Shown here piece after piece: positions 6,913-13,031 of a stretch of DNA of 29,190 bases. Position numbers and translations under genes: made by a program. The DNA comes from Methylococcaceae bacterium (lineage in GTDB: Bacteria; Pseudomonadota; Gammaproteobacteria; Methylococcales; Methylomonadaceae): NCBI GenBank assembly GCA_013138855.1, contig WTBX01000072.1, positions 1 to 29,190 on the forward strand. The letters are read 5' to 3'. The notes under the pieces were generated by a model. It made no database searches, was not told where the DNA came from, and saw nothing but the letters and a program-made list of their open reading frames with translations. Each line of letters starts with the position of its first letter. The stretch's first letter is position 1.

Positions 6913-7731
6913 ATGACTGAACTAGAAAAAATCATTAATGATTCCTTTGAAAACCGCGCTGAAATCACTCCGTCAGGCGTAGGGCATGAATTGCGTGAAG
7001 CGATTGAAGCCTCTATCAATTTATTAGACAGCGGTGAAGCGCGTGTTGCTGAAAAAATTGATGGCGAATGGGTCGTTAATCAGTGGTTGAAAAAAGCGGT
7101 ATTATTATCTTTCCGCATCAATGAAAACCGTGTGATGGATGGCGGTGCGAATCGTTATTACGATAAAGTTGAAACTAAATATGGTTCTTATTCGCCTGAA
7201 GATTTTGCTAAATCTGGCGTGCGTGTTGTGCCTAATGCGAATGTTCGTCATGGTTCATACATTGCACCTAACACGGTGTTAATGCCGTCTTATGTCAATA
7301 TTGGCGCGTATGTTGATAGCGGTACGATGGTTGATACATGGGCGACTGTGGGTTCATGTGCGCAAATTGGTAAAAACGTCCATTTATCGGGCGGTGTCGG
7401 TATCGGGGGTGTTTTAGAGCCTTTACAAGCAGGGCCTACCATTATTGAAGATAACTGTTTCATTGGCGCACGTTCAGAAGTGGTTGAAGGGGTCATTGTT
7501 GAAGAAGGTTCAGTTATTTCAATGGGCGTTTACATTGGTCAAAGTACTAAAATCTTTAACCGTATGACTGGCGAAATTACTTTCGGACGCATTCCAGCAG
7601 GTTCTGTTGTGGTTTCTGGTAACTTACCGTCTAAAGATGGAACTCACAGTTTATATTGTGCGGTCATCATCAAACAAGTTGATGAAAGAACTCGCAGTAA
7701 AACAGGTATTAATGAATTATTGCGTGATTAA
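6913..7731 (+). CDS. dapD: Tetrahydrodipicolinate N-succinyltransferase
   Basis: A 272-residue cytoplasmic enzyme of normal family length. It transfers succinyl from succinyl-CoA to tetrahydrodipicolinate, the step two before dapC. After a helical N-terminal domain, the middle (residues about 100-225) is a hexapeptide-repeat left-handed beta helix, seen as runs such as VRHGSYIAPNTVLMPSYVNI and IEDNCFIGARSEVVEGVIVE. The conserved FRINENRVMDGG and SKDGTHSLYCAVIIKQVD segments are present. It sits 11 bp after dapC on the same strand. Repeats fill the region after the stop. Confidence 0.95.
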   Translation: MTELEKIINDSFENRAEITPSGVGHELREAIEASINLLDSGEARVAEKIDGEWVVNQWLKKAVLLSFRINENRVMDGGANRYYDKVETKYGSYSPEDFAKSGVRVVPNANVRHGSYIAPNTVLMPSYVNIGAYVDSGTMVDTWATVGSCAQIGKNVHLSGGVGIGGVLEPLQAGPTIIEDNCFIGARSEVVEGVIVEEGSVISMGVYIGQSTKIFNRMTGEITFGRIPAGSVVVSGNLPSKDGTHSLYCAVIIKQVDERTRSKTGINELLRD

Positions 7732-7792
7732 TTTTAGCGAACAACTTAAAACGAAATAGTGTTTTAGACATTCTGTATTTTTCAGTTTAAAT

Positions 7793-7854
7793 CGGAGTCC
7801 AATAGCTTTAGCTATTGGCGAATCACGGAAATAGCTAAAGCTATTCCACTCCGC
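7793..7854. repeat. AATAGCTTTAGCTATT repeat, short copy
   Basis: CGGAGTCCAATAGCTTTAGC then TATTGGCGA, inverted against ATAGCTAAAGCTATTCCACT then CCG, with a short spacer: about 62 bp in all. AATAGCTTTAGCTATT is itself nearly palindromic. A longer copy with the same ends lies at 23682-23793. It is located in the 247-bp gap after dapD. Confidence 0.7.
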
Positions 7855-7886
7855 GTATTTAAGTTAAATGCAGGATGCTCATTTTT

Positions 7887-7919
7887 AGACCTTTGAGGTT
7901 TTTAAAACCTCAAAGGTCT
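7887..7919. repeat. 33-bp AGACCT..AGGTCT hairpin
   Basis: Arms AGACCTTTGAGGTTTT and AAAACCTCAAAGGTCT form a perfect stem with almost no loop. A sister copy of identical length at 27985-28017 differs by paired, compensating changes in the stem (TT/AA versus GC/GC). Both are preceded by GCAGGAT. It could work as a terminator for dapD, but the sequence family marks it as a dispersed repeat. Confidence 0.65.
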
Positions 7920-7978
7920 TCTATTTTCACCTTGTCACCTTGGTTCGATGTTCAATTGATAAACAAGAAGGTCTTAAA

Positions 7979-8353
7979 ATGAAAGGCATTATCAAAATAT
8001 TAGCCATAAGTTTAACAATAGGCGCAGCCTCCCCCGTAATGGCTAACGAAAATCAAGCCACAAATACAACTCAAGCAGTCAGTGTTTCAGCGGGATTTTT
8101 ACATAGTGTCGAGGGAACTTATGGCTGGAATCCTGTAGAAGGCGATATAAGTTATGATTTTTTTTCTGATGGACGCTTACATATTCAAGGGGCTGATGGA
8201 GAAGCAACGATGTGGGAAGGTAAATGGACATTGCTAGCTAATCAACTTACTCTCGTCAATACGACCTTAAACACAACTAAAACAGTCACGGCTACTAAAG
8301 AAGGTAATGAATTATTATTGGATGATAAGCGTTATCACCGTTATAGACCTTAA
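7979..8353 (+). CDS. Small exported beta-rich protein, lipocalin-like
   Basis: The preferred start is the ATG at 7979, with AAGAAGG just upstream; the longer frame from 7940 adds no plausible signal peptide. The 124-residue product has a Sec signal peptide (KGIIKILAISLTIGAASPVM, cut near ANA/NEN). A compact domain of alternating strands follows: EGTYGWNP, YDFFSDGRLHIQG, MWEGKWTLLANQLTLVN, NELLLDDKRYHRY. The 'F..DG....G......W.G.W....N.L.L' pattern is that of small lipocalin-like domains (DUF5640 and relatives). The function is unknown and the fold is an inference. Confidence 0.6.
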   Translation: MKGIIKILAISLTIGAASPVMANENQATNTTQAVSVSAGFLHSVEGTYGWNPVEGDISYDFFSDGRLHIQGADGEATMWEGKWTLLANQLTLVNTTLNTTKTVTATKEGNELLLDDKRYHRYRP

Positions 8354-8499
8354 TTTAAGGGGGGTTGACTCTATAAGCTAATTTTTTAGGACAAATTAAA
8401 GTTTAATTTCTTGAAATAATTTACTTTTTTTGTTTGAATTGTCGTTGAAATATAGCATCACCATTTCTCAATAAAGATAAAAATAAAGCGAGGCTTACA

Positions 8500-8976
8500 A
8501 TGAAAAACTTATTTAAAATAATTCTTATTTTCTCAGCATTGGTCGTTAGCCATAATGCAACGGCTTATAGTAGTAAAGGGGCTTCTGAACAATGCAAAAT
8601 GCCTAGGTTTGACAACTTTTCTTTAGCTGAATATAGCTCTGCTAACAAAGTAGAAGTCGCACCCGAGTCAGAATTTAGTTTTACTGTTCCTAAGAAAGTT
8701 GATTCTAGTACCATTAAAATTATCGCTAAAAAAATAAAATTACCCTATACCATTGAAACAACGAGTAGTTTTTATAGGATAAAAAGTAAAATACCTGCCG
8801 AATTAACAGGCAAATTTGTTCGTATTAATGTCTTTGTAACGGCAGAATTAGATTGTAAAGGCAAGGATGGTTGGTTAGTTAAAGTTGCCGAGGCAACAAA
8901 CGCGCCTGCAAGTACAGAAACCAAACCAGAACAAGCAGAAACTAAAGAAGAATCCACAGAAGAAGACTGTGAATAA
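8500..8976 (+). CDS. Small exported protein of unknown function
   Basis: A 158-residue protein with a clear signal peptide (MKNLFKIILIFSALVVSHNA, cut after TA) and GCGAGG before the ATG. The mature part looks like a beta-sandwich of about 90 residues, with strands such as EFSFTVPKKV, STIKIIAKKIKLPYTIE and KFVRINVFVTAELD, and Cys in EQCKMP and ELDCKG that could pair. A low-complexity acidic tail (repeated Glu/Thr/Lys/Ala, ending EEDCE) follows. No family recognised. It ends 59 bp before the convergent peptidase gene, with a hairpin between them. Confidence 0.6.
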   Translation: MKNLFKIILIFSALVVSHNATAYSSKGASEQCKMPRFDNFSLAEYSSANKVEVAPESEFSFTVPKKVDSSTIKIIAKKIKLPYTIETTSSFYRIKSKIPAELTGKFVRINVFVTAELDCKGKDGWLVKVAEATNAPASTETKPEQAETKEESTEEDCE

Positions 8977-8992
8977 AAATTAAGTTTTTTAA

Positions 8993-9024
8993 GAGCTGGC
9001 AACGCTTGAAAAGCTTGCCAGTTC
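8993..9024. terminator. Bidirectional terminator-like hairpin
   Basis: GAGCTGGCAACGCTTGAAAA followed by GCTTGCCAGTTC: stem CTGGCAA..GCTT/AAGC..TTGCCAG. It sits in the 59-bp gap between two convergent genes, with T-rich sequence on the left side (AAGTTTTTTAA). No other copy was noticed in the window. Confidence 0.55.
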
Positions 9025-9035
9025 TAAATTACGAT

Positions 9036-9776
9036 TTATAATAATTCAGGTCGATATTCAAAGTGCATGGTGTCATAGTGATACCATTTCCCGCCCCAAA
9101 TAAAGCCGTGTTTTTCAAAGATTTCGACAATTTCATGTGGAATATTATTTTGATAGCGGTAATTTTTACCCGCCCATTTCCAATAATTTGCCATTTGCGC
9201 ATTAATATCAATCGCGATAGCAAATGAATGCGCACTCAAACGATTAGTCCCACTAATAACGCGCCAGTTATAAGTTCCTGAGGTTTTAATTAAATATTTT
9301 TTAAATTCTGCGGGCAACTCATCCAGCTCTGTTGAAACTTGAGCTAATTTTTGTGCAACCTCATTCACTCCCGTCATACGAACCGTTTTATTGCTGGATT
9401 TAGGCATCCAATCAATTGGCACTAATTGTTGTTTTACCGCTTTAGAGCTTTGCCCATAAAGCCGTTTAAAAAATTCCTCATTTCTAAATCTTCCCGCATC
9501 ACTATTAAAGGCAGGTTCTGCATAGGAATCTTTACCAACAGGGTAGGGGGTTTTAAACATATCTTCTAAGTCAGGCTCATTTAAGAGTTGCTTAAAATTT
9601 TTTTCCCTACCATCATCAAATATCTGTTTTTCACCATTATGCCAAATAATATAATTATCTTCGCAAGCGGCAAGTTGCTTTGGATAAGCTTTAATTAACT
9701 TATCTGCATTTTTATCACACACTGCATAGCTTGTACTTACAAATAGTGATAGACATAAAGCGGTTAATACTCTCAT
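9036..9776 (-). CDS. Exported M15-type peptidase (D-Ala-D-Ala carboxypeptidase/VanY-like)
   Basis: A 246-residue protein with a signal peptide (RVLTALCLSLFVSTSYA, cut before VCD). The C-terminal domain shows the M15 zinc signature. SAHSFAIAIDIN (residues 181-192) supplies His183 and Asp190, with Ala in place of the usual Gly in SxHxxGxAxD. WYHYDTMHFEYRPELL supplies the catalytic acid and the third ligand, His238. IPHEIVEIFEKHGFIWGG is the typical helix before the last strand. It probably trims peptidoglycan peptides in the periplasm. Its ATG overlaps the stop of the upstream gene by 4 bp (ATGA at 9773-9776), so the two are translated together. A shadow frame in the same region is not a gene. 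Confidence 0.8.
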   Translation of the reverse strand: MRVLTALCLSLFVSTSYAVCDKNADKLIKAYPKQLAACEDNYIIWHNGEKQIFDDGREKNFKQLLNEPDLEDMFKTPYPVGKDSYAEPAFNSDAGRFRNEEFFKRLYGQSSKAVKQQLVPIDWMPKSSNKTVRMTGVNEVAQKLAQVSTELDELPAEFKKYLIKTSGTYNWRVISGTNRLSAHSFAIAIDINAQMANYWKWAGKNYRYQNNIPHEIVEIFEKHGFIWGGKWYHYDTMHFEYRPELL

Positions 9777-10135
9777 TGTAAATACACTTCAATATAGTCA
9801 GTATAAATATTGACGGTAATTAATGGAGTGCCATTCACAATAGCATTTCTGGTTTCTCTGGACATAGAACCCCGATTCAACATAGATTCCAAACGCGCAC
9901 GTTTGCCTTTACTGGCAAAAAAACGATCGCCTTGATCTTCAAAATCTCTAATACCAAATTTATGAAAATTGGCTCTATCTTGGCGAATAATTGCCGCAAC
10001 TGAACGTAATCTTTTACCTTTACTGTTGTAATGGTCATCTGTTCCTAAGCGAGCAGTATAGGTTTCCAATAATGATTCAGCGTGAATTATTGGGGTGGTG
10101 AATAATAATGCTACTATTAAAAATATTTTTTTCAT
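9773..10135 (-). CDS. Small exported protein coupled to the M15 peptidase
   Basis: A 120-residue protein with a signal peptide (MKKIFLIVALLFTTPIIHA, cut before ESL) and a strong AGGAGA before the ATG. The mature part is basic and mostly helical (DHYNSKGKRLRSVAAIIRQD, ASKGKRARLESMLNRG) and closes with a strand pair, TPLITVNIYTDYIEVYLQ. No family recognised. The ATGA overlap with the peptidase gene and the shared export suggest that the two act together at the cell wall. That is inference from layout only. Confidence 0.65.
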   Translation of the reverse strand: MKKIFLIVALLFTTPIIHAESLLETYTARLGTDDHYNSKGKRLRSVAAIIRQDRANFHKFGIRDFEDQGDRFFASKGKRARLESMLNRGSMSRETRNAIVNGTPLITVNIYTDYIEVYLQ

Positions 10136-10283
10136 TAGAATCTCCTGAAAAGTTAATATTAATCTCAGTATATAAGTGTTAAATAACTAAGTTTCTATTG
10201 GGTTTTGAGGTCATTTTCATTGCATAGAAAAACTGATAAAAGTGAGGTTAGCAAAGCTTGTTCATGTTTCCTAATATTATGAA

Positions 10284-10296
10284 CTGATGTTACGCA
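10284..10296. repeat. CTGATGTTACGCA motif
   Basis: An exact 13-mer, also at 23608-23620 and, reversed, at 2894-2906 and 17341-17353. An 11-base form is at 19797-19807. Here and at 19797 it lies about 30 bp before a composite element with AAGACTGGCGGC ends, joined by similar spacer sequence (ATTAAAAGACTGGCGG). It may be an outer boundary of that element or the scar of an insertion sequence. Confidence 0.55.
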
Positions 10297-10324
10297 TTGT
10301 CCACGAAAATACCGACCTGTGATT

Positions 10325-10614
10325 AAAAGACTGGCGGCAAACTGAAGGGCAAAACCCTTTAGTTTGCTGCCAGGCCCCTCGCTCATATTAATGTATTTAG
10401 GAATGTGATGTTAATAACTTCTGAAAATTATATCGTCAACTTAATAAAGTTTATAAACCATGACGCACATGAAGTTTTAATGATTTATCTTCATGGGCTT
10501 CATGTTCTTCATGGTGAAAATATATTTTAAGTTTCGAATGTTATTGTGTTTCATTCCTTAATGGGGACTGGCGGCTACCCAAAAGACTACGTCTTTCAGA
10601 TAGCCGCCAGTCTT
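10325..10614. repeat. Composite MITE-like element, copy B
   Basis: The same layout as copy A at 1577-1877: end hairpins at 10329-10375 and 10566-10612, bounded by AAGACTGGCGGC and GCCGCCAGTCTT, and an interior CATGAAG hairpin (10457-10516) followed by GAAAATATATTTTAAGTTTC. It differs from A by scattered substitutions and a shorter CATGAAG arm. It fills most of the 506-bp gap between the exported protein gene and the hydrolase gene. Nothing else was seen in that gap. Confidence 0.8.
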
Positions 10615-10641
10615 ATGTAAAGTATTTCTAAAGTAGACATT

Positions 10642-11145
10642 TCAGTTTCCAAGACGAATTATAAAATGCTTAAACTCCTCACAAACCTCATTTAAAACTG
10701 CCGTTAATCTATGGTCACCCTCTAACATTCGTAATCTACAATGATGCTGCTGACTAAATCGCCAAACATTTGCGGGTGGTACAACATCATCTTGCCAGCC
10801 GTGAATCACAAAAGTATTTTTAGACGGTGGGTTAAACTCTGTTTGTGGATAGCCCTCAAGATAAAATGCAGGTGCCATTAAAAATATGCCTTTGGGTTTA
10901 ATGGTTTCACTGGCAACGGTGGCAACATAAGACCCCATGCTTGATCCAACGAGAATGACTTCATCATAAGCAGAAAAGTCATAAGCGAGTATCATTTCAA
11001 CGCGCTTTGTCGGGTCATTAGTGCTGCGATAATCCAAGCTATCAACTTCATAACCCTGTTGTTTTGCAATTTCAGCTAACGCGAGAACTTTTTCGCCCCA
11101 CGGTTCACTGTCTTTACCGTGATTGAATAACACTAATTTACTCAT
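10642..11145 (-). CDS. Small alpha/beta-hydrolase (YqiA/RBBP9-like esterase)
   Basis: A 167-residue cytoplasmic protein with a complete catalytic triad. Ser69 lies in the elbow GSSMG, Asp120 in HGWQDDVVP, and His145 in EGDHRL. The opening LVLFNHGKDSEPWG provides the HG oxyanion motif. The minimal size without a lid is typical of small serine esterases such as YqiA or RBBP9-type proteins. Its ATG overlaps the fbp stop codon (ATGA, 11142-11145), so it is translated together with fructose bisphosphatase. The natural substrate is unknown, and no biochemical link to gluconeogenesis is evident. Confidence 0.8.
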   Translation of the reverse strand: MSKLVLFNHGKDSEPWGEKVLALAEIAKQQGYEVDSLDYRSTNDPTKRVEMILAYDFSAYDEVILVGSSMGSYVATVASETIKPKGIFLMAPAFYLEGYPQTEFNPPSKNTFVIHGWQDDVVPPANVWRFSQQHHCRLRMLEGDHRLTAVLNEVCEEFKHFIIRLGN

Positions 11146-12149
11146 TTTTTACTTTCCAAGTGATAATTAACAATACGTTCCACTTCATTTTTAGAGCCTA
11201 AAATCAACGGTACACGTTGATGAATGCCTGTGGGTTCTAAATCTAAAATCCGCTCGCGCCCTGTTGAACATGCGCCTCCTGCTTGTTCAACAATAAAACC
11301 AATAGGGTTTGCTTCATACATTAAACGCAGACGACCTGCTTTTGATTTATGATTATCTAACGGATACATGAATACTCCGCCTCGCGTTAAAATTCGATAA
11401 ACCTCAGCAACTAACGACGCTATCCAGCGCATATTAAAGTTTTTGCCACGCACTCCCTCTTCGCCTTGCAAACATTCTTCTACATAACGTTGCACAGGCT
11501 CTTCCCAGAAACGTTGATTAGACATATTAATCGCAAATTCGCTAGTCTCTTCAGGAATTTTTATTTCAGGGTGCGTCAAAATAAATTCGCCAATATCAGG
11601 ATCTAAAGTAAAACCATTAACACCATTTCCCGTGGTTAATACCATCATTGTTGAAGGGCCATATAATACAAACCCAGCACAGACTTGTTCTGAACCTTGT
11701 TTTAAAAAATCTGCTACCTCAGGTTCAACACCTTCCGAACAACGTAAAATCGAAAAAATGGTGCCGACCGTTAAGTTTAAATCAATATTAGATGAGCCAT
11801 CTAAAGGATCAAACAACGCAAGATATTTACCTTTAGGATATTGAGAGGGAATTTTAATGGTGTCTTCAATTTCCTCCGATGCCATGCCTGCTAAATGCCC
11901 TGTCCAGTCTAAAGCATCGACCATAATATCGTGAGTGATAATATCAAGTTTTTTCTGAACTTCGCCTTGTACATTTTCAGTGTCGGCATTACCCAGCACC
12001 CCAATTAAATCACCGCGATTAACAAGATGCGATATTTTTTTACAGGCGGTAACTATATCGTTTAATAAGAGAGTGAAATCACCTGATACCTCTGGAAATT
12101 TGCGCTGCTGTTCGATGATAAATTGGGTTAGGGTGATATTCTTTGCCAT
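11142..12149 (-). CDS. fbp: Class I fructose-1,6-bisphosphatase
   Basis: A 335-residue cytoplasmic enzyme of normal length. It hydrolyses fructose 1,6-bisphosphate to fructose 6-phosphate in gluconeogenesis and, in methanotrophs, in regeneration of ribulose monophosphate or Calvin-type intermediates. Diagnostic segments are FDPLDGSSNIDLNLTVGTIF (metal site), GMASEEIEDT upstream of it, RWIASLVAEVYRILTRGGVF (substrate contact), and LRLMYEANPIGFIVEQAGG followed by RVPLILGSKNEVERI at the end. It is the first gene of a two-gene unit with the coupled esterase. The upstream gap of about 160 bp holds a CATGAAG hairpin. Confidence 0.95.
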   Translation of the reverse strand: MAKNITLTQFIIEQQRKFPEVSGDFTLLLNDIVTACKKISHLVNRGDLIGVLGNADTENVQGEVQKKLDIITHDIMVDALDWTGHLAGMASEEIEDTIKIPSQYPKGKYLALFDPLDGSSNIDLNLTVGTIFSILRCSEGVEPEVADFLKQGSEQVCAGFVLYGPSTMMVLTTGNGVNGFTLDPDIGEFILTHPEIKIPEETSEFAINMSNQRFWEEPVQRYVEECLQGEEGVRGKNFNMRWIASLVAEVYRILTRGGVFMYPLDNHKSKAGRLRLMYEANPIGFIVEQAGGACSTGRERILDLEPTGIHQRVPLILGSKNEVERIVNYHLESKK

Positions 12150-12223
12150 GTTTTAATTCTCTGGGTTAAATGGTGTTGAAATTTAGGCATCAGCTTTTAA
12201 GGCGAAACAGCCATAGTTTATAA

Positions 12224-12275
12224 ACCATGAAGCGCATGAAGAACATGAAGTATAAGAGATTGAAATCTTCATGGT
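12224..12275. repeat. CATGAAG hairpin, short degenerate copy
   Basis: ACCATGAAGCGCATGAAGAA then CATGAAG, a short AT-rich loop, and only part of the right arm (CTTCATGGT). It belongs to the family at 1709-1778. It lies between the fbp start and the next minus-strand stop, that is in the fbp promoter or leader region. Confidence 0.6.
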
Positions 12276-12308
12276 CATAATATAGACGTTTTAAGTTGCA
12301 GCTTTAAT

Positions 12309-12707
12309 TTATTCCTCATACTCAGTGAGTGACCAGCAGCCAGTTGTATTTTGAAAGATGTAGCTCACTAACGGCTCTGAACCTTCAGAGCCTATCAACA
12401 CTTTAATTTCACTACTGGTTTTATCTTTTATCAGCTCTATATAACCTGAGTCTGCCATAATCGTTTGATCGAGATAAAGATACTCTTCCTTATTCAACAC
12501 ACTTTGTTTGCTAATATAAGAAACTCTGGGCTGCTCATTAACAAATACGGTTTTTTTGACAGGAAAGGTAGTGCGCTGCAATTGAAACTGGCTATCTGTC
12601 TTAAACTGCGCATAAAACTGAGTAAAAATCTCACTCGGCCTACAACTTGTCTCTGCAAAAACTGTGGGTGAAAGCGTCAAAATTAATAAACTGATAAAAA
12701 TTTTCAT
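12309..12707 (-). CDS. Small exported protein of unknown function
   Basis: A 132-residue protein with a signal peptide (KIFISLLILTLSPTVFA, cut before ETSC) and a good GAGGAG 9 bp before the ATG. The mature part begins with SCRPSEIFTQFYAQFKTDSQ and has alternating strands, with a second Cys near the end (NTTGCWSL) that may pair with the first. The helix-then-sheet pattern is reminiscent of small NTF2-like periplasmic proteins, but no family is recognised. It is monocistronic, with a stop in front of the fbp promoter region. Confidence 0.6.
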   Translation of the reverse strand: MKIFISLLILTLSPTVFAETSCRPSEIFTQFYAQFKTDSQFQLQRTTFPVKKTVFVNEQPRVSYISKQSVLNKEEYLYLDQTIMADSGYIELIKDKTSSEIKVLIGSEGSEPLVSYIFQNTTGCWSLTEYEE

Positions 12708-12778
12708 GAGCTTAGCTCCTCTTATTGAGTTTTATAAAACAAACGTGAGTTAAATTTTTCGTAACTATTTAGGCTATA

Positions 12779-12909
12779 CGGAACCGCGACTTTTAGTCGC
12801 GCACGAGACCTAAAAACATCTTCAAAACCTATGAATTAAACAGATTTAAATAAGCTCGTTTTAAAATTCAAGCATGAAACTTCGTGCGCGACTAAAAATC
12901 GCGTTTCCG
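12779..12909. repeat. MITE-like element with CGCGACTTTTAGTCGCG ends, copy 1
   Basis: A 131-bp element bounded by CCGCGACTTTTAGTCGCGCA and its inverted partner TGCGCGACTAAAAATCGCG. The interior (ACGAGACCTAAAAACATCTT .. AAACTTCGTGCGCG) is the same sequence as at 22433-22564, in the opposite orientation. It lies in the 324-bp gap before sucA. Apart from this and the small palindrome at 12972-12990, nothing distinct was seen in the gap. Confidence 0.8.
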
Positions 12910-12971
12910 CCTGAATAGTTAAATTTTTCTTAAGGGTTCTCGTTTTTCACTTATTTATTCGTTATTCCTTT

Positions 12972-12990
12972 GCTAAGATAGCATCTTAGC
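12972..12990. promoter_or_regulatory. Perfect palindrome GCTAAGAT-AGC-ATCTTAGC before sucA
   Basis: An inverted repeat with 8-bp arms and a 3-nt centre, 41 bp upstream of the sucA ATG. The position suits an operator, or a hairpin in the 5' leader that could influence translation; the sucA ribosome binding site itself is weak. No other copy was seen in the window, which separates it from the dispersed repeats. The regulatory role is inferred. Confidence 0.4.
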
Positions 12991-13031
12991 CTACTCTTTA
13001 GGTTAGTACTTATTAACACTGGATACCCCGC

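Noticed and set aside
10195..10386. Minus-strand open frame of 63 codons
   Set aside because: It lies in the repeat-filled gap and covers an element end hairpin; no coding features.
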